Positions 46,602 through 56,215 of a stretch of DNA of 64,000 nucleotides are shown piece by piece. The notes below the pieces were generated by a model. That model was given only the letters and a program-made list of their open reading frames with translations. It was not told the DNA's origin and made no database searches. The DNA comes from Cristatella mucedo. Lineage: Eukaryota > Bryozoa > Phylactolaemata > Cristatellidae. A program made the translations under genes and the position numbers. Location of the stretch: positions 1,226,001 to 1,290,000 of the forward strand of contig WPIO01000101.1 of the NCBI GenBank assembly GCA_009760855.2. The letters are read 5' to 3'. Position 1 is the first letter of the stretch. Each line of letters starts with the position of its first letter.

Positions 46602-48185
46602 TATACTATCATCGACATTGGGGAAAATGTCCTATCCCGGGGAAATGTCCTAGGGTCCACCTGGGGCGGGGGGGGGGAAGAATGTCCGGTGGGAACCAAA
46701 CCTCCAGGGGGGAAATGTCCTAAAACCCCGTCGGTACTGGGTCGTCTGACCTCTCTTCCCGGCTTGGAAACCCACTCAGCTTCCGCCGCCGCGCTGTTGT
46801 GCCGCCAAGAAATTAACGAAAGCCGGGCGAGTAACGTGATAGACGGAAGTGGCCGGAGTTCAAAGACTAGCCGCTTCGTCCCTCCACCGCTCGTGGCTTC
46901 TATGTGCACGCCACATAAGATACGATGCTTACGATGCTCATCGAAGCGGCACTAGGCAGCATCCCGCTTGAGCAAAAAAGGCAGACGGTCGGGAAGGGAA
47001 GGCGACGATTCGGCGGGCGCGAGGCCGCGACTAAGAATGAATTGATAAGTTCATCTTTCACCTGCTGATAATAAATATGAAATCTGCAAGAAACGGGCGG
47101 CGGCACAACGGGCGGCGACAGTAGGAAAGGGGCGGAGCAAGGCCCGCAGCATTTCGGAACTGCCAAAGCGGCGCACGCCCCCGGGATAACGTCGAGTAGG
47201 GGCAGGGGAGTTGGGAGACATTTGCCTCGCCGAGGGCAGCCAATCAGAGCGGAGCTTGTGAACCGCTCTAGGCGCTTCCGGCTCGGCCGGTGCGTGGTGC
47301 CGGTAAGGGCCCGTAGGCATCGCCCGGCGAGTGAGGCAGGCACACACACAAAGGGGGAGCAGGCTCGAAAAATGCGGACGGCACTAAACGGCGCCAAAAG
47401 AAGGCTCCGAAATATGTCCTCGGCGGCGCACCTTCGCGGCGGCTCGTAATGGCTATCTCGCTCGTGCGCCTCGAATGCGGCAAATATCTGGCGTGACAAT
47501 GACGGTGGAAGCCGGCAAGTCGCCGCTGATACGGCAATACTCCTACCGCTACTGAACTAGTACAGGCGCCGTATTAAAGTGGGACATGCCGTCACACGGA
47601 TGCCGGCGGTTCGCCAGCATTCGGGGAATGGCTGCTAGCTACTGCACAAGCGCACCGCGGCAGCTGTTGGGAAGGCGGAGCGGGCAATGCGACAACAAGC
47701 GGCGCGATCGGCAGCGTCACGCGATCGACTCGGCAACCGGCCCGGGGTTTGCGCGCGCGGGCTATTTCGTCGCGCCCGCGCGCGCGCGTGGCGAGTGGGC
47801 GCTGTCACTCACCGCGACCGCTGAGACCCACGAAGCGCATGTCCCGGAACTCGGCGACGTTGAGGCGCAAGATCGAGCGGCTGTTTCGTATCTCGACGTC
47901 GGCGAGCGTTTCGTTTCCGGCGCGCACCGTCGCCTGGGCGCAGCAGCATCTGCGGCCCGTCGCCGCGTCGGCGCCGTCGTCGTCCAGGACGACCACGAAG
48001 AAGGAGCGTGAGAGAGCCTGGTTGCAGCGCACGTGCAACGGCAGGCGCGTGCACAGCACCCTCGGCAGGCTGGTGGCCACTATGTCGTCGGGCACGAGCT
48101 CGGCTGCCGCCTCTCTGCTGTACGAGCGGATCTTGCTCAGAACCATCTCCTTCGTCTGCGACACCGTCATCGCTGGCACGGACAT
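41936..48185 (-). CDS. RUNX: RUNX/runt-family transcription factor, four exons, 658 residues
   Basis: A Runt-domain protein; family members bind the TGYGGTY DNA motif with the partner CBFbeta and control cell fate in the nucleus. Four exons (373, 132, 337 and 1135 nt) join in phases 1, 1 and 2 to a 1977-nt CDS with no internal stop. The Runt domain covers about residues 29-160: RCNQAL (53-58), AGNE (89-92), EIRNS (98-102), MRFVGLSGRGKHFTLTIEI (116-134) and IKVTSDGPR (149-157). It is more divergent than usual, with several DNA-contact positions changed. After it come an Ala/Ser/Thr-rich linker (exon 3), then a Lys/Glu-rich segment, a >200-residue Gln/Leu/Pro/His repeat, and a Ser/Ala tail ending in SLQQ. 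The usual C-terminal VWRPY Groucho motif is not present in this reading. Start: ATG with A at -3, the first after an in-frame TGA. Confidence 0.88.
42240..42965. repeat. coding tandem repeat based on CAGCTGCTG/CAGCAGCTG
   Basis: Units of 12-33 bases, all multiples of three, built on GGGGCAGCTGCTG and GGTGCATCAGCTGCTGCAGC. It has two sub-arrays of different unit and is open in most frames. Confidence 0.93.
43334..43670 (-). CDS. RUNX: RUNX exon 3 (residues 169-281), low-complexity linker
   Basis: Acceptor TTTGTAG|ACTCG and donor TCTGG|GTAAGG, phase 2. It encodes STVGAAAAAGTDEASARGSA, GFHELLTASAAEA, then KREMALSVNRSL and ATYMWQPTMAV. There is no recognised domain; it is placed by splice phase and continuous openness. 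Confidence 0.78.
43825..44022. repeat. 16-bp minisatellite in RUNX intron 2
   Basis: About twelve copies of GGCGCTGGGCGTGGTA with small changes. Because 16 is not a multiple of three, every frame cycles through the same peptide (HARRLPRPAPTTPSAY-like), which creates spurious open frames. Confidence 0.95.
44065..44196 (-). CDS. RUNX: RUNX exon 2 (residues 125-169), C-terminal end of Runt domain
   Basis: Acceptor TTCCGTCAG|GTAAG; it encodes KHFTLTIEI, ARVPHPIKVTSDGPRPAS and TKKGRGHR. Donor TCGAG|GTCAGT, phase 1. An alternative donor, CGAG|GTCATC, lies 9 nt earlier and is also in phase. The TGA-free match to IKVTVDGPR of known RUNX proteins supports the call. Confidence 0.92.
44295..44395. repeat. 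(TC)n microsatellite, RUNX intron 1
   Basis: TC/CTCC run of about 95 bases, ending about 100 bases upstream of the exon 2 acceptor. Confidence 0.95.
44645..45508 (+). mobile_element. L2/CR1-group LINE, 3' half
   Basis: A frame from 44717 encodes TTSKLVHAFVTSRLDYCNSL, LPACAIRRLHLVPHSAARLV and HITPLLTNLHWLSVKQRIDF; a frameshift near 45000 breaks it. Then NLKSFGDRALNSYAPKSWNS, the AAAGCGCCCAGAAAGAGATT tail and (ATT)n. Antisense in RUNX intron 1. Confidence 0.95.
45645..45705. repeat. TC-rich low-complexity tract
   Basis: CTCTCT/CCCCTC run in RUNX intron 1. Confidence 0.85.
46003..46130 (+). repeat. degenerate telomere-like TTTAGGG/TTAGGG tract
   Basis: At least five TTAGGG hexamers are mixed with TTTAGG, TTTAGTG and TTTAGAA variants, all in one orientation. 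Confidence 0.75.
46483..46605. repeat. (AT)n microsatellite
   Basis: Two long AT runs separated by GCTATCTATACA and GCAT. Bases 46746-47812 of RUNX intron 1 are GC-rich; open frames there lack any recognised domain. Confidence 0.95.
47813..48185 (-). CDS. RUNX: RUNX exon 1 (residues 1-125), N-terminal two thirds of Runt domain
   Basis: It begins MSVPAMTVSQ and includes ELVPDD, LPLHVRCNQALS, TVRAGNETLADVEIRNSRSI and FRDMRFVGLSGRG. The donor GGTCGCG|GTGAGT (phase 1) is strong. An insertion of about six residues (Cys-rich GRRCCCAQ, 77-84) occurs relative to vertebrate RUNX between the first two Runt strands. The exon is very GC-rich. Confidence 0.93.
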
Positions 48186-49053
48186 GCTGTCCTTGAGCGC
48201 TTCCTCTGATCGCGTTGTCGTCGTCGTCGTCGGCAGAGTGTGTCACCCCAAAGATCTGCAGACGACGAAAGACTACCGCGTGCGGGCGTGGCTTTCACCC
48301 GACCCCCTCCACTAGCACCACTAACCACCGCCCCGAGCATCGCCGGCCGCGTCACTCTCCGGACGACGGACAAAGTTACCGAGGCGAGGAAGAGAGATAG
48401 CTGGAAAAAATGGAAAAGATGGAAAATGAGAGAATGCGAGTGCTAGTGGCCAGGTCTCGGCAAGAGATAAAAGATCGGACTCCAGTTTGAGAGATTACTA
48501 CTCGACCGCCGTCGGCGCCTCGCGCGCTTCCCTGTGAAGCTACGCAGTATACCGCGCTAGCAAATCGAGCGCGCGACGAGAGATAGCGAACAGACTTAAG
48601 CGCGGCGGTGACGGCTCCCTGTGCGACGGCGGCGTGGCAGCGCGGTGCTCACGAGCGGCGAAGGGAACGGCGCGAGCGGACCGCTAAGCAGAATGCCGGG
48701 CGCGACGGATCCGTCCGCGAGCGACTACGGCTGCAGACGGTCGCCGCTGGGCCTCGCCCGCTGCGACCGGCGGAGTCCACTTACCTCGGCGGCTGAGGCG
48801 CCCGTGCGCGGTCGGTCGAGCAGCGGCGCGAAAAGGGACGGTCGTGGCGAGACCGAGGTCCTAAAATACTCGGGGCGGCTACAGCAAACGCACGGCGATT
48901 GGTAGACGAGCGCAATATTCGGGGCGGCGCTTGGCGAGAAGTGGAGGGAGGGGCGGGCGAATGAAGGGAAAGAACGACAGATGCCGCGGCGGGGCGGGCC
49001 GCGTAGGCCTCTATTCCGTCGCACGTGTGACGTGCGTGAACGCGAAAGTGAGA

Positions 49054-49106
<53 letters not shown>

Positions 49107-49112
49107 GAAGAA

Positions 49113-49152
<40 letters not shown>

Positions 49153-49450
49153 GCTCGCATGCGCCACAAACAAACCGCCGCCGCGCGAACGGCTGGACGC
49201 CGGCCGAAGCGCGTTCGCACGCGCGCGTGCGAGTTTGACGGCGGCCGCTTGTCGGTTGGATTTTGGCGTGCGCATTTTTATTTTTGTTTCAACCGGTCGC
49301 TGCCGCGCGCAGCTCGCCGCTCGTGGCGGCGAGCAGGCAGCGGTGAGTGTCGCGGCGACGGCCGCGTCGGACTTCGCGAAAGCGTCGACGCTCGTCTGGA
49401 TAAGCGCTATATCCGTGGCCATTTGCAGCTGACTCTGAACCTGGAGCTGC
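48186..49450 (-). promoter_or_regulatory. CpG-rich probable 5'UTR/promoter zone of RUNX
   Basis: CpG- and GC-rich DNA directly upstream of the RUNX start codon, interrupted by a GA tract at 49060-49150. The first ATG in frame with the Runt domain is at 48185, and a TGA stands about 60 bases above it. No clear TATA box. An open frame at 48781-49422 (minus) has no recognised domain. Confidence 0.5.
49060..49150. repeat. (GA)n microsatellite
   Basis: About 90 bases with AAAGAGAGGAAGAAAGAGTG interruption. Confidence 0.95.
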
Positions 49451-49909
49451 AGTGAGTGCTTCGAATTAACTGTAACAGCAGCGACTGCTGCTGCAGCTCC
49501 TACTTACTCGTCACTGGCCTGCTGCAATAGCGCCACTAGCAGTAGCGGCAGCCGATGCCGCTGCCGGCTCTTGATCGTCGTTACACGCACTGGCCGCCAG
49601 GATTTTTGCATTTCTTGCTGACAGTGAGTCGTGGATCACACGCCCTCGTCCCGCTGAGATCGTCCCCTCAGATCACCCTCCTCCTGAGATCGTCCCACGA
49701 TCTTACCCACGCCGACGCCCGACAAAATGCCCTACCGCTGGCACCGACGGCTGGCACAGCACGATGCCAAGCGGCCGGCTGCAGGTTGGCGGCAGACATG
49801 ACAGTGGGTGCTTGTGCAATGCACGTCGGTTGTTGACCTGTGCAGACGTCGCCCAGCTTCGATTGGACCCAGTCGCGTCGTGTTTGTGTGCACGAGCGGT
49901 GCGCTCGTT

Positions 49910-49985
49910 TGAGTGTGTGTGTGTGTATGTGTTTGTGTGTGTGTGTGCATGCGTGCGTGCCTGAGTGAGTGTTTGTATGTGTGCG
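49910..49985. repeat. (GT)n low-complexity tract
   Basis: GTGTGT with ATGT, TTGT and GCGT interruptions. Bases 49451-50369 otherwise show nothing recognised. Confidence 0.9.
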
Positions 49986-50369
49986 TGTGTGCAATCGTAT
50001 CTGTAACAGCTAGCGTTAATGAGGGGAAGATACTTGTAGCTATGCAACCGGGTATATGGATTATTAACGAGGTCCTGAGCTGGGTGTGCCCCATCGGCAC
50101 TGCCTGGGGCTGAATCGGTTTGCTAAACCTATTGTCAATAGGTACTTGTAGCTTGACATGTGAAAGTTGCATGTTAGAACAACAGAGGCTTTGCTATTAT
50201 CCAAGCTATCTCCCTATCTAAGAAGATAATTAGCACTCCAGATTACAACTTATGTCACCCTTCTGTGAGTAGACTATCAGTACACGTTGTGCAGGCTCAT
50301 TCGACGCGGTTTGATCCTGCCATCGATTACTATCGATTGTTAGTATCGACTAACGAGTTCAAGTCCTCA

Positions 50370-51612
50370 GTGGGAGACTCCAGAGTATTGACGTGAATGG
50401 ACAAAGATCATCTGAGGTACCTCTGAAATATGGAGTACCTCAGGGCTCCGTGCTAGGTCCGGTTCTTTTCACGGTTTATACTCTCCCTCTTGCCGATGTG
50501 ATTGCCAAGCACAATCTAGGCTTTTACTTCTATGCGGATGACACTCAGTTGTACCTTTGCTTTGATCCCTCCCAGCCTTCGAGCACCTCGAATACTCTCA
50601 ACTCACTTGCTGCATGTATTCATGACATCCGCATATGGATGGCACCAAATTTTCTAAAACTGAATGATGAATAAACTAACTTACTAGTTATGGGCAAATC
50701 CAGTGTGAGTCACAAATTGGAAAGGCTGACGCTCAAAATTGGCTCTGCTAGCATATCTCCTGTTGAATCAGCTCGAAATCTAGGCGTCATATTCCAAAGC
50801 GACCTCTCGTTAGACGACCACATCAGCTCCACAGTCAAATCTGCCTATTTTCAGCTTCATAACATTGCTAAAATTCGGGCTTGTTTAGATAAGGATACCA
50901 CGTCTAAGTTGATCCATGCATTCGTGACATCCTGTCACGACTTCTGCAACTCACTGCTTACTGGCCTACCAGCATGTGCGATCAGGTGATTGCTGCTGGT
51001 GCAAAACTCTGCACCTAGGCTTGTTTGCCGTGAGCTTCGCAGTTGACACATCACAACACTTCTCGCCGACCTGCACTGGCTCCCAGTCAAGCAACGTATT
51101 GACTTCAAGGTTCTGTCAGGTCCCTTCATTCCTTGGCTCCACCCTATCTCTCAGATCTACTCCCCCACCGGGCCAAGCATCGTACCACCCGCTTTTTGGA
51201 ATCCAACAGTCTACCAATACCTTGTACAAACCTTAAATCCTTAGGAGACCGTGCATTTAGTTTGTATGCTCCCAAAGCCTGAAACTCCCTCCCGACTTGC
51301 CTCATGACATCTCCTGACTTGACCACATTTAAAAAGAAACTAAAAATGCATCTATTTATCACAGCATTTAGTGGGTCCCTGTGATTCGACCTTTATGTGC
51401 TTCTGCGTGCTGATACTGTGCATGCTGCCACTAACCACATTTGCATGCTGACCCTGTGCATGTCACCCCTAACCATGTTATTTATCAATCATGATATTAC
51501 TCACCATTCAATTGCCCACCATTTAATAGTTTCCCTTTGCAGCAAATGTAAAGCGCCTAGAAAGAGATTGAGTTCTCTGAGGGCGCTTTATCAAGTGCAT
51601 TATTATTATTAG
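50370..51612 (+). mobile_element. L2/CR1-group LINE, 5'-truncated but long
   Basis: Frames at 50393-50674 and 50690-50989 encode NGQRSSEVPLKYGVPQGSVL, YADDTQLYLCFDPSQPSS and SASISPVESARNLGVIFQSD. A premature TAA at 50673 replaces the KT of NDDKTNL. Further C-terminal coding, 3'UTR and the AAAGCGCCTAGAAAGAGATT tail with (ATT)n follow. At the 33/37 kb frameshift site this copy reads in frame (CACGACTTCTGC). Confidence 0.95.
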
Positions 51613-52026
51613 TACTTGCAGTAGCACTTACGAGAATGGTTACTAGTTCACACCAACCGACTCCATGGGTGACTTCGGAAATCTGTTACGTTTGTGACTA
51701 ATTTTACAACAGCCAAGGCAATAGTTGCCAGTGGCCTAAATTGACGGGTTGCGGCTGCCCCCACCCACTCCAGCCAACAAGCCTACTTCAACCGGCTTCG
51801 CCTAAGCCTCAGCTTTAAGCTGCATGCTTCGTGCTAGGGAGACAAGGATCGTGCTAGGGAGACAAGGATGAGCCCTCGAGACTACACCAATCTGGCTCTC
51901 TGTCTGCAAGCATTATCATTATTATTACTCTGGTCTGGCACTTCCTCGGCGTGATCCAGAGTGCATGAGGGGGAAGTTAGTCCAGGCCAAGAGATGCAAA
52001 GATGCAGAGCAAAAGGACCAATAGCT

Positions 52027-52028
52027 CT

Positions 52029-52089
<61 letters not shown>

Positions 52090-52112
52090 CCTCTCTCTCT
52101 CTCTCCCTCTTG
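52027..52112. repeat. (TC)n microsatellite
   Basis: About 80 bases of TC with CCC interruptions. Confidence 0.96.
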
Positions 52113-52268
52113 GCCAGAGCGTCCGTCTGAGGGGAACGCGAGAAGTGCCGCTGCCCCCTCCTCCGCCACCGACATCTGGGGCTTTCCATCGCTGCGCCGC
52201 AGTGAAGTCGTCTGAATAGTGCCCGCGAGCAGTACAATCACATGCAATAATAAAGACGAGCAGTAGAG

Positions 52269-52491
52269 CTACCCTTTCCACTCGTGGCACTTCTTTGTCC
52301 CGTCGAATGCTAACTCGCACCTCTCGTACCGGGCGCACCGCTCGTGCCAGCTCGTGCCGGCGATGGTCAGCAAGTGGCGGTCCTGTATCGGCTGGCTGCA
52401 GTCGGCGAACATTGGGTGAGGCGGGAGCGGCGTGCTGCTCATTCTGCTCATGCTGGCGCTCGGCGATTGAATGCCTGCAATCAAGCTGGAG
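52269..52491 (-). pseudogene. LIM-domain-like exon (LMX1-type LIM1), probably a relic
   Basis: The minus strand has an acceptor-like TTGATTGCAG|GC at about 52491, then SPSASMSRMSSTPLPPHPM, FADCSQPIQDRHLLTIAGTS, WHERCARYERCELAFDG and KKCHEWKG. This aligns with the first LIM zinc finger of LIM-homeodomain proteins, particularly LMX1 (PHPxVCxGCxxPIxDRFL..WHExCLxCxxC). LIM domains bind partners through two zinc fingers. Two zinc ligands are lost (Cys to Phe at FADC, Cys to Tyr at RCARY). The expected KLYC reads stop-LYC (TAG at the Lys position). A donor AAAG|GTAGCT overlaps that stop, so a spliced exon cannot be excluded. No second LIM finger or homeodomain was found nearby. Confidence 0.6.
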
Positions 52492-53222
52492 AATATATAG
52501 GATACAAACGACGCAGCAGCGACGACTCGAAGGCGTCGGCGGAGGCGCGGCGGCCGCCCTGCTCAGACCGCAGAGCCGTAAGCCAAGTGCACATCGGCCT
52601 TGGCCTCGCTTTGGCTAGGAGCCGCGCGAGGCGCCAAGAGCCTAGAAAGAGCACGCCCCGGCTTTAACAAGCCGCTTGTAGAGGCTGCAGCTTTTGTCAA
52701 CAGAAAACCTTTTCTTTTCTAGTACGCATTAAATTTCTTCTTTGAGCCAAAAGTGTGACCTAGCAGCACACAGCCGCACAAGGGTAGCCGAGCCTAGACG
52801 TCAGAGCGCTTCATCAAAATGGCACGGAATCACTTGCTGAGTGCCATAAACTAGGAGTCCTATTAGGCAGGAAAAACACCGGACAAGACAAGGCCCAGAC
52901 TTGAAGGAAGCTCCGGCTAGTAAAGTATATCAGCCACCACGGAACCGCTCCGACGACGGCTGTAGCACAGCAAAGCACGGACTACCCACTGAGAGCTGGC
53001 GAAACTACCAATTGCCGCCGGAGTGGCCCTATCTAAGGCTGCCAGCTGCCTCGGGGGGGGGGGGCAACCAGTTGATCCTCTGCAGCACTCTCCTTCTCAT
53101 GGATGCAGCGCCGCCTACAGTCTACAGTCCACTCGCCAGACTACAGACAACAGCAGACGAGACTAGGAAAAAGCGAGCGCGGCCGAGAAGGGAAGGGCTT
53201 GCGGTGGCGGCACAGCTGACGT

Positions 53223-53223
<1 letters not shown>

Positions 53224-53262
<39 letters not shown>

Positions 53263-53402
53263 ACTACTCGACGCAGGGAACGGATCTAATAAGTATAAAT
53301 AACACCACTCGATACAGGGATCTAGAGAACGGATTACTCGTTAGGTAACAGACTACTCGACACTAAGGAACAGACAATAAGTATAATACATATATATATA
53401 TG

Positions 53403-53440
<38 letters not shown>
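53224..53440. repeat. (CA)/(TA) microsatellites with diverged direct repeat
   Basis: CA-TA run at 53224-53262 and TA runs at 53388-53440, separated by units containing ACTCGA..AGGGAACGGAT / GGGAACAGATTACTCGTTA. Bases 52492-53220 have nothing recognised. Confidence 0.9.
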
Positions 53441-53442
<2 letters not shown>

Positions 53443-53589
53443 ATACTTCATACTAAGGATATAGGGAACAGATTACTCGTTAAGGAGCACGATACTCGAT
53501 AGCCTCTGTAGCCAAGGCAGCGTAAAAGCCGGAGCCACGTGATAAATGGGTGGCAGGTTGTGCCTTGGCAAGACGAGTTGTGCTCCAGG

Positions 53590-53748
53590 TAATTTAACCC
53601 TTAGGGCAGAAGAGCCTTAGCGGCTATCCCTATCGCTTGCAGTGGACATTTGAGGATCACTCACTGCAGGACTCGAGCCCACAACCCCTGCGTCGTGGTG
53701 AGCGAGCACCTCACGCCTGAGCTAAGACCGAGATCCTGCGAGATCTGT
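53590..53748 (-). mobile_element. tRNA-derived SINE, type B
   Basis: The plus strand shows GCAGAAGAGCCTTAGCGGCT, ATCGCTTGCAGTGGACAT and ACTGCAGGACTCGAGCCCAC (B box), then GAGCTAAGACC (A box). Confidence 0.85.
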
Positions 53749-54261
53749 TACGCGTAAAGGCCGCCGTTGGACACCTATGAACCTACTGTGTCGCTGTCAA
53801 GTAGACTTTCCTATGCTACGGACACGGGGCTTGTAAGGTAAACACAGGGCCACCGGGTTCAGATACCTGCGGGGCGGTATTTGCGAGCATAGGCGCTGCG
53901 CCAGCCACCGCGTGGCTAGTCGCCGCCGCGATTACCGGACTTCATCAGTGGCGACGATATGATTCGCACATATAAGGTGGCCCTTTATGTGCCATGTCAG
54001 TATTTTCATATCAGAAGTGCATTTGAACACAGCTGGAGGTGCAGATGAGTGATACGTGGCAAAAAAGCGAAATTGAACACAGAAAAAGCGTCAGTTTTAA
54101 TTAAAATTATTGTTTACAGTTTTCCCTTTCTCTCTTCGAGGTAATTTTCTAACAACTCATAGTTTTAATAAGAATGAGGTCCGATCACAAGGGAGCTAAG
54201 CGTGCCAGACATAAGCAGAACTATTGCTGACAAGAACAGGAGAGACAAACAACGGAACAAC

Positions 54262-54285
54262 AATACACACACGCACACACACACG

Positions 54286-54319
<34 letters not shown>

Positions 54320-54320
54320 A
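54262..54320. repeat. (CA)n-(TA)n microsatellite
   Basis: CA run passing to TA, abutting the 3' end of the SINE that follows. Confidence 0.95.
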
Positions 54321-54490
54321 AACTGATTTTCGCAGCACTCCACGAGAACTAAATGAACTTGATCTTTATTCAGCATCTGCACGTTTTCCATGGGGTTCGA
54401 GCCCACCCACCACTTTGGTAGTCAAGTGCATTCACCCTGACCTCGGTCGTTAAAGGCGAGAACCTTATCCACTGGGCCAAGCCAGCGCAA
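54320..54490 (-). mobile_element. tRNA-derived SINE, type A
   Basis: The plus strand shows GCAGCACTCCACGAGAACTA, TTGATCTTTATTCAGCATCT, GGGGTTCGAGCCCACC (B box) and CTTATCCACTGGGCCAAGCC (A box). Confidence 0.88.
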
Positions 54491-54616
54491 TAAGAGTTAG
54501 CGAGCGAGACACGATGTAGAGCTCGTGGCAGCCAGCGTCTGCCGCGCTGGCTGCGTTTTCAAGACATTGCTCAGAAGTCTTGAGTTTCGGCGGCGTTCTA
54601 GTTATCTCTTGGAGAC

Positions 54617-54745
54617 GAACTTAACCCAAAACCCATAGACCTAAACTCCAAGCCCAAAACACAAATCTAACCAGTAAACCATAAGCCGCAGACCCCAAAA
54701 CATAAAACCAGTGAGTATTAAAACCGCGAACTTAAATCCTAAGCT
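54617..54745 (-). repeat. very degenerate CCTAAA/TAACCC-type tract
   Basis: CTTAACCC, CCTAAACTCC, TCTAACC, AACCATAA and CCTAAG recur, like a decayed C-rich telomeric strand. Much weaker than the tract at 46 kb. Confidence 0.4.
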
Positions 54746-54877
54746 AAAAAGATGACTAAAATGCGTTTATTAAACGTAAATATGAACATACGCTGGCGAC
54801 CGTGTTGAACACCATGCTATGAACACTGTGCCCGCAACAGATGTCAACGTAGCTGTATGAACAAACAACACGGCCGT

Positions 54878-55050
54878 ATTAGCTGTCCTGTGCATGTCAC
54901 CCCTAACCCTGTTATTCATTTTGTTTGTTTTTCAAGCATGATTTCACTTACCATTCAATTGCATTTCCCTTTGCAGCAAATGTAAAGCGCCTAGACAGAG
55001 ATTAAGTTCTCTGAGGGCGCTTTATAAAGTACATTATTATTATTATTAAA
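54878..55050 (+). mobile_element. LINE 3'UTR/tail
   Basis: CTGTGCATGTCACCCCTAAC, CAAATGTAAAGCGCCTAGAC, CTGAGGGCGCTTTATAAAGT then (ATT)n. The next 700 bases (55051-55740) have no recognised gene. Confidence 0.92.
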
Positions 55051-55969
55051 TTCTGCGCTTCACACTTCACCGAGGTAGTAGTGCCGAGGTCCCCATGGTT
55101 CCGAATTACCGATTGCCGATTTTCATTAGCGACGGCCAGGGAACTGCACGCGTGGCTGCCGAGGAAGGCGAACCGCTGCTGGTGGGTCAGCTTCACGGCT
55201 GTCAGCTTGATCAGCCCTGGTCAGTACATTCGTTGTGGCCACATGTGCTTGTCATCCGTCAGGTTATGATGGAACCTTCTGCGAGCTCATCAAGAATGGC
55301 TGCAGAGACAATCCCTGTTATACCCATTATGCACCACCAGTATGCCGATAGCGAACGTCGCAACTGCAAGCTAGCCTACATTGCTATGTTCGCCCTGCCC
55401 CCCCAGCCGGAATGACTGGAGACGGAGCTACATGCTATGGTATCTACGATAGCATGCTCATACTAGGAAGCTGATTTATTTCAAGCTACTGCAAGCATGT
55501 TATAAGGGTCAGTTGTCTAGAGACTTTGGCTAGTGTTCGTGGTAAAAACAAAACATACTTGTTCACGAACTTTGCTCAAAGTTTGAGTAAGTAATCAACT
55601 TATTAATAATCATGTTAAATTATCATATTATCATTTGTTATTATGCCCTTGTTCTTCTTTCCTTTTTAATCGTGATGCCTAGCTCGAAGTAGATGCGGCT
55701 ACCTGTGGTGGAGGCACCAGTTTCGATGGATGCTCTACAAAGGTTGCTGTGAGAAATGCTGCATACACGACTCCACTACTTCGGGCGATACGCAAAGTAT
55801 TCCTCGGCAGAAAAAGTCGGCGGTTGAGTAACGACTCAAATAGTAGTTGATTGTCTCTGCGGCTACGCGCGGGGATCCTCTAAACCCCGGCCTTTCAGGC
55901 TTCAGAGGATGGAGAGGAGGCAGCCTCGCTTTCAGCCACGCCTTCAGCTGCGCCTCCAGCCTTCGTTCG

Positions 55970-56215
55970 CTGCCCTGCAGCTCGGCCTCCACCTGCCGAT
56001 CGTCGGCCTCCCCCTGCCGATCGTCGGCCTCCACCTGCAGATCGTCGGCCTTCACCTGCCAATCATCGGCCTCCACCTGCCGATCGTCGGCCTCCCCCTG
56101 CCGATCGTCGGCCTTCGCCTGCCGATCGTCGGCCTCCACCTGCCGATCGTCGGCCTCCACCTGCCGATCGTCGGCCTCCACCTGCCGATCGTCGGCCTTC
56201 ACCTACCGATCGAAC
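55970..56215. repeat. 21-bp minisatellite
   Basis: About eleven copies of CCTGCCGATCGTCGGCCTCCA, exactly 21 bases. It is open on both strands: the minus strand reads as an ADDRQVE heptad repeat inside a frame from 56202 to 55735, and the plus strand as LPIVGLH. There is no family match. Confidence 0.95.

Larger units (their letters stand above)
45930..46745. mobile_element. fold-back element (putative non-autonomous DNA transposon)
   Basis: The left end (CGGTGGGGTACAGACATTTC, CCCCGTGGAGTTTCCCCCGG then ACGTTCACCC) is matched by the reverse complement of the right end (ACATTTCCCCCCTGGAGGTT, ACCGGACATTCTTCCCC). The GGGGAAAATGTCC motif recurs at 46620-46650. No open frame was found. The interior holds a TTTAGGG-like tract and two AT runs. 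It lies in RUNX intron 1. Confidence 0.6.

Noticed and set aside
46900-47499. Minus-strand 199-codon open frame within RUNX intron 1
   Set aside because: No family resemblance, and in-frame splicing from exon 1 to exon 2 leaves no place for it.
48781-49422. Minus frame starting MATDIALIQT as a RUNX upstream exon
   Set aside because: No convincing donor, and it runs into a GA tract. The in-frame TGA above the exon 1 ATG argues against an upstream coding exon joined through that sequence.
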